Source: Candidatus Dechloromonas phosphorivorans (GTDB lineage Bacteria; Pseudomonadota; Gammaproteobacteria; Burkholderiales; Rhodocyclaceae). From it: 64,000 nt of DNA. Below the pieces are notes generated by a model that worked only from the letters and a program-made list of their open reading frames with translations, made no database searches and was not told the DNA's origin. The translations under genes were made by a program, and so were the position numbers. This document shows positions 54,771-62,518 of the stretch, one piece after another. The stretch lies in contig JADJMS010000008.1 of NCBI GenBank assembly GCA_016709495.1, positions 29,488 to 93,487 of the forward strand, given 5' to 3'. How positions within the stretch are numbered: the stretch's first letter is position 1; every line of letters begins with the position of its first letter.

Positions 54771-55996
54771 CAGAACATTCTCATGCCGACGCTGGAGGGC
54801 TTTTTGTTGCCGGCGGTATTTTCGCCAGTGATCAGCCGATCACCTTCCTTCAATTCGCCACTCACCAATTCCGTATTGCGATTATCGGTAATGCCGATCT
54901 GCACGCTGACCGGCTTGATTTCGTCACCAGCCAGCACGTAGACCGTACCACTCTGGCTATCGCGCTTCTTGCCCGGCTTGCCGGCGCCAGCTCCAGCACC
55001 GCCACCGGCTCCCGGCGAACCTGTTACGGTCGACGCCGGTTTTGGCCCATTTTCTTTGGCCTTCTCGCCAGCATCTGCCGGCTTGTAGCGCAGCGCTGCA
55101 TTGGGCAGCAACAACACATCCTGACGTTTGGAAACACCAATGCTGACGTAGGCCGTCATGCCGGGTAGCAGAGCCTGATCCTTGTTGGCCACGCTGACCC
55201 GCACGTTATAGGTCACCACGTTTTGCTGATTGGTCGGATTCAAACGAATCTGCTGCACCTCGCCGTTAAAGCTGCGGTTTGGAAAGGCATCGACCGTAAA
55301 GCGCGCCTTTTGGCCCTCGCGCAAATTGCCGATGTCAGCTTCGGCAAAGCTGGTGTCGATGCGCATTTCAGACAAATCCTGGGCGATCTTGATCAGCACC
55401 GGCGTTTGAAAACTCGCCGCAACGGTCTGACCGAGATCGACCACGCGGTCGACCACGACACCGGAAACCGGCGAACGGATCGTCGTGTTGGCCAGATTGA
55501 CCCGATCTTTTTCCAGCGAGGCCCGTGCCAGTGCCAGTTGGGCGGTGGCTGACTTCATCGCCTGCCGTGAGGTTTCATACTCCTGCTTTGAGACATATTC
55601 CTGTGCGAACAAGGACCTCATGCGCGCCTCGTTGGCCTGTGCCAACTCCAGCGCGGCTGATGCGTTGGCAACGCTCGCCTCAGTCTGTTTGACCTGCGCC
55701 GTGAGCAGCGCCGCATCCAGCTCCAGCAAGGGCTGGCCGGCTTCCACCTTGTCGTTGAAATCAACATAAAGCTTTTTGACCGTACCGGAAACCTGCGTAC
55801 CGACGCTGACCAGCACCACCGGATTCAACGTGCCATTGGCCGAAACGGTTTGCGTCACCTCGCCTTTTTCCAGCATTGCCAGCTTGTAACGCTGTTCCGG
55901 CGCCTGCCCGGCGCGCTGGTTGGCGTACCAGATGCCACCGCCAATCAGGCCGGCAATTACTGTGGCACCAAGAATGATTTTGCTAACAGGTTTCAT
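54770..55996 (-). CDS. MacA-type periplasmic adaptor (HlyD/RND membrane fusion protein)
   Basis: 408 residues. N-terminal membrane anchor (ILGATVIAGLIGGGIWYA), lipoyl-like halves (VSANGTLNPVVLVSVGTQVSGTV and IRSPVSGVVVDRVVDLGQTV) around a helical hairpin (LLTAQVKQTEASVANASAALELAQ), then beta-barrel and membrane-proximal domains. An unusual Gly/Ala/Pro/Lys-rich loop (GSPGAGGGAGAGAGKPGKKR) lies near residue 340. I chose ATG 55996, just after AGGGTTTT. Confidence 0.92.
   Translation of the reverse strand: MKPVSKIILGATVIAGLIGGGIWYANQRAGQAPEQRYKLAMLEKGEVTQTVSANGTLNPVVLVSVGTQVSGTVKKLYVDFNDKVEAGQPLLELDAALLTAQVKQTEASVANASAALELAQANEARMRSLFAQEYVSKQEYETSRQAMKSATAQLALARASLEKDRVNLANTTIRSPVSGVVVDRVVDLGQTVAASFQTPVLIKIAQDLSEMRIDTSFAEADIGNLREGQKARFTVDAFPNRSFNGEVQQIRLNPTNQQNVVTYNVRVSVANKDQALLPGMTAYVSIGVSKRQDVLLLPNAALRYKPADAGEKAKENGPKPASTVTGSPGAGGGAGAGAGKPGKKRDSQSGTVYVLAGDEIKPVSVQIGITDNRNTELVSGELKEGDRLITGENTAGNKKPSSVGMRMF
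55023..55034 (+). repeat. Dispersed 12-mer GTTACGGTCRAC, exact copy (G form)
   Basis: Inside macA on the other strand, coding for Ser-Thr-Val-Thr. Confidence 0.85.
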
Positions 55997-56026
55997 CCTA
56001 AAACCCTCCTTCGACAGCCTTAGGAA

Positions 56027-56142
56027 ATGCTTCGATACGCCCACTGCGTGGGCTACTCAGCACGAACGGAGTGCCACCTATCAATATCGGGAAAAGCCCG
56101 TTCGTGCTGAGTAGCCTTGCACAGCAAGGCGTATCGAAGCAT
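56027..56142. repeat. 116-bp compound inverted repeat between macA and tolC
   Basis: Outer arms of 15 bases (ATGCTTCGATACGCC at 56027-56041 / complement at 56128-56142) and inner arms of 19 bases (GGCTACTCAGCACGAACGG at 56051-56069 / complement at 56098-56116). Between outer and inner arms each side has its own small hairpin (GCCCAC/GTGGGC and CCTTGC/GCAAGG). Folded, it is a cross-like structure with three loops. The arms look like common intergenic palindromic repeats, probably a mobile or REP-like element. Confidence 0.8.
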
Positions 56143-56170
56143 GAGCGGGCGCTAGTTGGGCTTTTCAGGT

Positions 56171-57567
56171 TCATGGTTTTCCTTGCACTGCCGGTTGCAG
56201 CAGCGTGTAATCCAGCGCACCGACCGTCTGGGCCAGCGTTGCGCGATAAACATGCCAGTCGAGGCCGGCCTGAATGCGTTGCAGGCGAGCATTGGCGAGG
56301 GCGGTTTGGGCGGTCAGCAAATCCAGCACTGTACCGACGCCGGCCTTGTAACGACCGAGCGCAACGCGCTCTGACTGCTCGGCGCTGGCGACCAGATCGC
56401 TGGTCGCTTTCAGGCTTTGCGAGGCTGTGTTGAGATTTTGATAGGCTTTCCAGACATCCAGCGCGACCTGATTGCGCAGGCGGTCACGTTGCGCCGCCCG
56501 GACATCAACCTGTGCTTCCGCCGAACGTACGCGATAGGTCGTTTCGAAACCGGAGAAAATCGGCACGCTGAGTGTCAGGCCAATCGCCCCGCCGTTTGTC
56601 GTCACGTTGGAAACATCCTGCCAGGGTTGGGCCCGGTGGACAAACTCACCGTTGGCCGTCCCTGGGCGCGCGCCACGTCGACACTGGCTTCAGCGGCTTT
56701 CAGTTGCGCCTCGGCCGATTTCAGATCGGGGCGACGATTGCGCGCTTCTTCGATCAGGGCGTCAACATCGCTCTGGTACGTGGTTTCCGGCAGACTGCGC
56801 GGAATTTCATCGAGCGTGATTTTTTGCTGGGCGTCGAAGCCCATGACATTGGCCAGCACACCCAACGCATTGCGCGCCTCACCTTCGGCCTTGATACGAT
56901 TGAGCGTCGCTTGTGACAAGGCAGTTTGCGCCAGCAGGCGATCAGCCGGCGTGCCGGCACCCACCTTGTAACGGCTTTCAGCAGCAGCAAAACCTTCACG
57001 CGCCGCCCGCTCGGCCTCGGTCGTTGATACCACCGCCGCCCGCGTCGCCTGCGCCGTGTAGTAAGCCTGCAAGGCCGATAAAAACAGGCTTTGCACTGTC
57101 GCATTCTGGGTTGCTGCTGCAGCACTCAACAGTTGCCGGGCATTTTCAATATTGGCGGAACGCTGGCCGAAATCAAAAACCAGCCAGGACAAGGTCAGCG
57201 CCGCAGTGTTCTGGTTGTAATTTCGTGATTCAACAAAATTTCGCGCAACCGACGCTCTGGCATCCAGATCAGGCAACCAGGCGGATTGCGCAACACCAAC
57301 CAGCGCCGCCTGAACCCGCGCCGTCGCCCAGATTTCCCGCGTTTGCGGATTATTGCAAAGGGCGAGGTCGACCGTATCGATTGCGGTTAATACGGTGGCG
57401 GGCAGTGTGTTGGCACAGGGCGCATCACCTACCCGTGCCGACAACTGCGGCGACGGTTTAAGTGGCGCCATGCCGGTTGTATCAAAAGGGTCGTGCAAGC
57501 CAGCTGCTGCAGCGGGCAGTGCCAGCATGAGAAAAATGGTGAGAAATCGACGGTTCGCAGATGACAT
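56171..57567 (-). pseudogene. TolC family outer membrane efflux protein, one frameshift
   Basis: About 465 residues when joined. Signal peptide RFLTIFLMLALPAAAAG, then two OEP repeats: TVDLALCNNPQTREIWATARVQ, SWLPDLDARASVARNF, GFAAAESRYKVGAGTPADRLLAQTALSQA in the first and GLTLSVPIFSGFETTYRVRSAEAQVDVR, ALGRYKAGVGTVLDLLTAQTALANAR in the second. One T is missing near 56625; adding it reads GPNPWQDVSNVTTNGG. First gene of the tolC-macA-ATPase-permease run. Confidence 0.88.
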
Positions 57568-57644
57568 GGGTGTGTAGTTTAGCGGCCTGACGGATTTCTA
57601 GCTGTTACAGTTTGTTTCTACACGTTACCTCATCTTTCGTTTCA

Positions 57645-58371
57645 ATGAATTTCGTCACCAAACTACATTCTCCCGCTTTTTTAAGTGGCGCCCGCGAAGG
57701 CTTCATGGCCTTCCTGCCGCTGTCGGTCGGCCTCGTACCGTGGGCGCTGGTCATGGGCATGGCGATGGCGAGCACCGGCTTTACGCCACTGCAGGCGATG
57801 GGCATGAACATCATCGTCTTCGCCGGCACCGCGCAGCTCGGCACCTTGCCGCTGATCGCTGCTGACGCCCCCGTCTGGCTGATCACCACCCACCGCCCTC
57901 GCCCTCAATCTGCGCTTTGTCATTTTCAGCGCCGCCCTCGCCCCCGGCTTTCGCGGCGTTGGTGCGCCGGGCCGCTGGCTGGCCGGACATTTGCTGACCG
58001 ACGGGGTTTTCGCCACCTGTCTCGACAAATTATTGCGCGTGGACGACCCTGCCTGGCGCCTTGGCTATTACCTGGCCCCGGCGTTGTGGGCCTGGATTTT
58101 GTGGCAACTTTTTGCGGTAACCGGCATTTACGCGGCTGGCTTGATCCCCAAGGCGTGGTCGCTGGAATTCATGGCAACCATCGCCCTGATCACCCTGCTG
58201 GTGCCAATGGCCAAAGTCCGCCCGATGCTGATCGCCGCATTGGTCGGCGGCGCCAGTGCGACGCTGTTACGCAACATGCCCTTGCGCCTTGGCGTCGTCG
58301 TCGGCATTTGCGCCGGCATTGCCGCCGGTTTTGCTGCCGAACATTGGGAAGAGAAACGGAGTCAGCCATGA
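57645..58371 (+). pseudogene. azlC: AzlC family branched-chain amino acid exporter, one frameshift
   Basis: About 241 residues. Membrane protein of the AzlC family: FLSGAREGFMAFLPLSVGLVPWALVMG, FTPLQAMGMNIIVFAGTAQLGTLPLI, then (after the break near 57890) TALALNLRFVIFSAALAP. The last block is the family signature 'NLR..l....l.p'. AzlC and AzlD act together to export branched-chain or similar amino acids. The stop overlaps azlD by 4 bases. ATG 57645 fits the family start. Confidence 0.85.
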
Positions 58372-58691
58372 ATTACGACGCTTCGCTGTGGCTCATTTTC
58401 ATTTTAATCGGCCTCGCCACCACCTTGCCACGCGCCAGTTTTATCGTGCTTGGCAACCGCGTCGTCCTCCCTTCGGTGCTACAACGCGCCCTGCGCTATG
58501 CCCCAGCGGCAGCACTGGCAGCAATCGTCGTGCCGGATGTACTGGTCGTTGGCGGCACGCTGGAGGTCTTCAATCCCAAGCTGGCGGGAGCGATTGTTGC
58601 AGTGGCGGCGGCGGCCCTGTCACGAAATCCGTGGTTGCCATTTATTGGCGGCATGGCTGCATTGCTCGGCATTCGCTATTTAAGCGGCTAA
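58368..58691 (+). CDS. azlD: AzlD family small subunit of amino acid exporter
   Basis: 107 residues with three to four membrane helices. Family features: the start SLWLIFILIGLATTLPRASFIVL, the ALRYAPAAALAAIVVPDVL block and the ending LPFIGGMAALLGIRYL. Partner of azlC, overlapping start and stop. Confidence 0.88.
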   Translation: MNYDASLWLIFILIGLATTLPRASFIVLGNRVVLPSVLQRALRYAPAAALAAIVVPDVLVVGGTLEVFNPKLAGAIVAVAAAALSRNPWLPFIGGMAALLGIRYLSG

Positions 58692-58727
58692 AAATCCAGA
58701 CAAAAACCGCCGTCGACCGTAACAGTT
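58688..58727 (+). repeat. 40-bp intergenic repeat containing the 12-mer (copy 1)
   Basis: Begins in the azlD stop codon and contains CAAAAACCGCCGTCGACCGT followed by AACAGTT. 34 of 40 positions match the copy at 60188-60227. The G form of the dispersed 12-mer is at 58712-58723 on the minus strand. Confidence 0.7.
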
Positions 58728-58753
58728 CGAACAATCGGAGTCAGACCACAATA

Positions 58754-59450
58754 TCAGTCGCTACGCGGTGTGATGCCGAATTCGCAGACGAAAGTCATGG
58801 CTGTCAATTTTTCCGCCAGCCGCTGCAGGCTGCTCTTGTCGAGCGTCTTGATCAGCGTCCGGAACTCGAACCAGCGCCCGTCACCGACCAGGCCGTAACT
58901 CATGCCTGAGGGCTCAGACCCGCATTCGGCAAGCAGCGCCCGCAGTTCGCCTTCGGAAAGCGCAGCGTCGCGAGCGAAGCGAACGTGAAAGTGGGCATAA
59001 AACTCAGAGCGCATGCGGCTTTCGACCAGCCGGAAACACATAGTTGATGTTGAACGTGGCAAAGGTCGCCGCGCCCGCCGCCAGGTAATAACCCATGCCG
59101 ATCATGATGCCGATGGCAGAAATCATCCAGATCGACGCCGCCGTAGTCAGGCCGCGGATCGCAAAACCTTCCTTGACGATGGCGCCGGCGCCGAGAAAAC
59201 CGATGCCGGTCATGATGCCTTGCGCCATGCGGGTCGGATCAATGAAAGCCGCCTGCTGCGTCGCAGCCGCAATGTGGATGACGTGGTATTCAGCCAGCAA
59301 CATCAGCATGCACGACGAAATGCAGACCAGCGTATGTTCGCGGAACCCGGCCGGGCGCCCGTGGTAGCTACGCTCCAGCCCGACCAGTCCACCGGCAACG
59401 AGCGCCAGCGTCAGGCGCAGGATGGTACCGAGTAGTTCGCCCTCTGCCAT
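58754..59450 (-). pseudogene. MgtC/SapB family membrane protein, one frameshift
   Basis: About 230 residues when joined. MgtC N-terminal domain with four to five helices: LRLTLALVAGGLVGLERSYHGRPAGFREHTLVC, GIMTGIGFLGAGAIVKEGFAIRGLTTAASIW. The C-terminal soluble domain (EFYAHFHVRFARDAALSEGE, RWFEFRTLIKTLDKSSLQRLA) is in another frame. Removing one T of the TTT near 59044 joins them as NINYVFRLVESRMRSEF. GGAGGAGG lies before ATG 59450. MgtC-type proteins affect magnesium limitation survival and ATP synthase. Confidence 0.85.
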
Positions 59451-59552
59451 AACATTCCCTCCTCCACCAGCATGGTATGCCAAGGTCGGGAACCGTGGCG
59501 AGTTTTCTCCCGGCGCCGACAGAAGAACAACAGGGGTCAGACGAAGATTAGA

Positions 59553-59843
59553 TCAAGCCGGGTGCAACTCTCTAGCTGCATCCTGAAGCACATCATCTGG
59601 CACACCACGGCGGTTTAACGCTTCAATTAAACGCGCCTCGGCACTGAAAGCGAATTGCGCTTCGTCTTTCCTCAACCCCTCGCTGACATAGGATTTGAGT
59701 AGCGACTGATAGCCACTTAATCCCTTGTGGGGCGCAATGGCTTTCATGGACTCGATTGCATCCACAGGCATTCTGATTGTGATCGAAGTCATGGGCCGGT
59801 CTTTGGCTAAGCGTGCTTTCATTTTTTCACCGAGCAAAATCAT
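59553..59843 (-). CDS. BrnA/CopG-like antitoxin
   Basis: 96 residues from ATG 59843, or 89 from 59822. Ribbon-helix-helix core TSITIRMPVDAIESMKAIAP plus GLSGYQSLLKSYVSEGLRKD, the arrangement of BrnA antitoxins. Overlaps the 3' end of the BrnT-like toxin frame by 17 bases, as usual for brnTA. Confidence 0.8.
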   Translation of the reverse strand: MILLGEKMKARLAKDRPMTSITIRMPVDAIESMKAIAPHKGLSGYQSLLKSYVSEGLRKDEAQFAFSAEARLIEALNRRGVPDDVLQDAARELHPA

Positions 59844-60101
59844 CTTCCTCTCTTGATGTGGCGCGACGGGCAGAAATGATCCGGATGAACTCGCCCTCAA
59901 ACTCTACATGGACAACAAACAGGAGCCGACCGGCCATGTCGTAACCAATGGCCACATCTCGCGACTCTTCGTTTCTGTCAGCATCCACCAAATGAACAAA
60001 GGGTCGAAAAACACTGCCGCAGCCTCTTCAAACCGAACACCATACTTTCGCTCGTTACGTGACGCCTTTTCAGCATTCCAAACAAAGCTCTCGCCGTTCA
60101 G
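59827..60101 (-). pseudogene. BrnT-like ribonuclease toxin, frame broken
   Basis: RelE-fold BrnT toxin in two frames: FVWNAEKASRNERKYGVRFE, EAAAVFFDPLFI, then VDADRNEESRDVAIGYDMAG, RLLFVVHVEFEGEFIRIISA, RRATSREEDDF. The 'FIRIISARRATSREE' end is the family signature. At the join (about 60000) the DNA reads TTCATTTGG where TTCATTCATTTGG (a tandem ATTC repeat) would restore FIHLVD. So loss of one 4-base unit inactivates it. No ATG opens the frame; CTG 60101 is the first possible codon after a stop. Confidence 0.7.
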
Positions 60102-60187
60102 TTAAAAGTGAATACCCATGACCGTGATCTTATGCTGCGTATTTACTTTATCAATACATAAAGAATCAACAACATTGGATCGAAGCC

Positions 60188-60227
60188 CTAAAAAATCAAC
60201 CAAAAACCGTCGTCGACCGTAACACTT
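60188..60227 (+). repeat. 40-bp intergenic repeat containing the 12-mer (copy 2)
   Basis: 34 of 40 positions equal to 58688-58727; holds the G form of the 12-mer at 60212-60223 (minus strand). Lies 30 bases before pyrD. Confidence 0.7.
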
Positions 60228-60256
60228 TGCTGCATTGCGGTAAAATGCCGCCCACT

Positions 60257-61299
60257 ATGCTCTATCCCCTCATTCGCAAGTTTTTCTCCCTCGACGCTGA
60301 AACTGCTCACGGTATTGGTATGAATGGCGTTGATCTCACTCAACGCCAGCGGGCTGGCTGGTTGTCTGGCCAAACCGGTGGCCGCCTGCCCGGTTGAAGT
60401 CATGGGCCTCAAGTTTCCCAATCCGGTCGGCCTCGCCGCCGGTCTGGACAAGAACGGCGACCACATCGACGGCCTTTCACGCCTCGGTTTTCGGCTTTAT
60501 CGAAATCGGCACGATCACGCCCAAGCCGCAGGATGGCAACCCCAAGCCGCGCCTCTTCCGCATCCCGGAAGCACAAGGCATCATCAACCGCATGGGTTTT
60601 AACAACGCCGGTGTCGATAAGCTGCTGGAAAACGTGCGCGCCGCGCAGTTCCCGAAAAAAGGCGGTATTCTCGGCATCAACATCGGCAAGAACGCGACGA
60701 CGCCCATCGAACACGCGGCTGACGATTACCTGATCTGCCTGAACAAGGTTTACAACGACGCCAGCTACGTTGCCGTCAATATTTCCTCGCCGAACACCAA
60801 GAACCTGCGTGAATTGCAGAAGGATGAGGCGCTCGACGATCTGCTCTCGCAACTGAAAACACGGCAGGAGCAACTGGCCGAAAAACATGGCCGTTATGTG
60901 CCGATGGCTTTGAAGATCGCCCCCGATCTCGACGACGAACAAATTCAGGGCATTGCCGATGCCGTGCGCCGTCACCGCATGGATGGCGTGATCGCCACCA
61001 ACACCACCCTGTCGCGCACTGAAGTTGCCGGGCTGCCCAATGCAGATGAAACCGGCGGTCTTTCGGGCGCACCGGTTTTCCAGCGCTCGACCGATGTGCT
61101 GAAAAAACTTTCAACCGCGTTGGCTGGTGAGTTACCGATCATCGGCGTCGGCGGCATCATGGGTGGCGAAGATGCAGCCGAGAAAATCCGCGCCGGCGCC
61201 AGTCTGGTGCAGTTTTACAGTGGCTTCATCTATCGCGGCCCGGATTTGGTCAGCGAAGTGGCAGATACTTTGGCCAAAATGAGGAACAGAAAAGCTTAA
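60257..61299 (+). pseudogene. pyrD: Quinone-dependent dihydroorotate dehydrogenase, two frameshifts
   Basis: About 345 residues when joined. Class 2 DHODH of pyrimidine synthesis: membrane-binding N-terminus MLYPLIRKFFSLDAETAHGIG, KFPNPVGLAAGLDKNGDHIDGL, FGFIEIGTITPKPQDGNPKPRLF, IINRMGFNNAGVD, VAVNISSPNTKNLRELQ (catalytic Ser), LKIAPDLDDEQI, VIATNTTLSR and IGVGGIMGGEDAAEKIRAGASLVQFYSGFIYRGP. Breaks lie near 60330 and 60480. As pyrimidine synthesis is essential, sequence error is likely. Confidence 0.92.
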
Positions 61300-61371
61300 A
61301 GCCCTTGTTTTAGCGCGGTTGTTTGATTTCGGTCAAAGCCCGATAATAGCGGCCTAAACTCTGCCCAATTC

Positions 61372-61950
61372 ATGAGCCATTATCTATTCATCCTTGTCGG
61401 CGCTGTTCTGGTCAACAACGTCGTCCTGGTGAAAATTCTCGGACTTTGCCCCTTCATGGGCGTTCCCAAACTGGGCCGCTTCGGCATGAGCGCCGCCACG
61501 ACTTTCGTGCTGACCATGGCAACCGGGGCGAGCTACATCATCGACCATTTCCTGCTCATCCCCTTCGGGCTGGAATATCTGCGCACGCTGTCCTTCATCG
61601 TCACCATTGCCGCCATCGTGCAATTGACCGAGATGGTGATCGCCAAAACCTCGCCGTCCCTGCAGCAAACACTGGGCATTTACCTGCCGCTGATCACCAC
61701 CAACTGCCGGTACTGGGCGTGCCGCTGCTCAATACTTCCGAAACAGTTACAACTTCGTTGGATCCCTGCTTTTCGGTGCCGGTAGTGCCTTTGGTTCTCG
61801 CTGGTACTGATCCTCTTTGCCGGCCTTCGTGAGCGCATTGAGGGGGCCGATGTGCCCATCCACTTCCGTGGCGCCGCCATTGCCATGGTCACTGCCGGCT
61901 TGATGGCGCTGGCTTTCATGGGCTTTGCCGGCCTGGACAAGTACCAGTAA
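61372..61950 (+). pseudogene. rnfA: RnfA, electron transport complex subunit, several frameshifts
   Basis: About 193 residues. Rnf couples ferredoxin/NADH electron transfer to ion pumping; RnfA is a membrane subunit with six helices. MSHYLFILVGAVLVNNVVLVKILGLCPFMGV is canonical, then LIPFGLEYLRTLSFIVTIAAIVQLTEM, and after breaks between 61710 and 61800 GADVPIHFRGAAIAMVTAGLMALAFMGFAGL. At least three indels are needed to read VLGVPLLNTS...NYNFVGSLLFGAG. Confidence 0.88.
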
Positions 61951-62513
61951 ATGGAAATCATCCTCGCCATTGCCATCATGGCCCTCGGCCCCGTTGTTCT
62001 GGGCGCTTCACTCGGCTGTGCCTCGATCAATTAAGTTCGAAGGCGATCCGCTGGTTGAAAAAATCAACAACATCATACCGCCGGACCCAGTGCGAGTCAG
62101 TGCGGCTTTCACGGCTGCGGAAAACCTTATTCCGAAGACCATCCCAAAGGCGGGGAGGTTGACGTCAATCTTTTACACCCGGCGGCATGGAAGGCGTCCA
62201 GCGCCTCGCCGACCTGCTTGAACGCGAAGTCAAACCACTGGAACCGGGAAGGCGCCCCAACGACGATCACCATTCATCGACGAAAACACTTGCATCAGCT
62301 GCGCTGTGCGACAAGCCTGCCCGGTTGATGCCATCGTCAGTGCCGCCAAGCAGATGCACACCATCATCAACCTTTGCCGGCGCCAGCTCTGCCTGCCGCC
62401 CTGCCCGGTCGAATGCCACACGCATGGAAGCGATTCTGACATCGACAACTGGAAATGGAAATACCACGGTTGTCGAACAAATCGAGGCTACGCCGATGCA
62501 GAAAGCTGCCTGA
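61951..62513 (+). pseudogene. rnfB: RnfB, iron-sulfur subunit of the Rnf complex, many frameshifts
   Basis: N-terminal helix EIILAIAIMALGPVVLGASLG, then pieces KFEGDPLVEKINNIIPP, QCGQCGFHGCGK (from broken codons), GGMEGVQRLADLLEREVKPL and ACPVDAIVSAAKQMHTIINL. These are the Rnf-type 4Fe-4S Cys cluster and ferredoxin motifs. The frame changes every 50-100 bases. Starts one base after the rnfA stop. Confidence 0.8.
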
Positions 62514-62518
62514 TGTTG

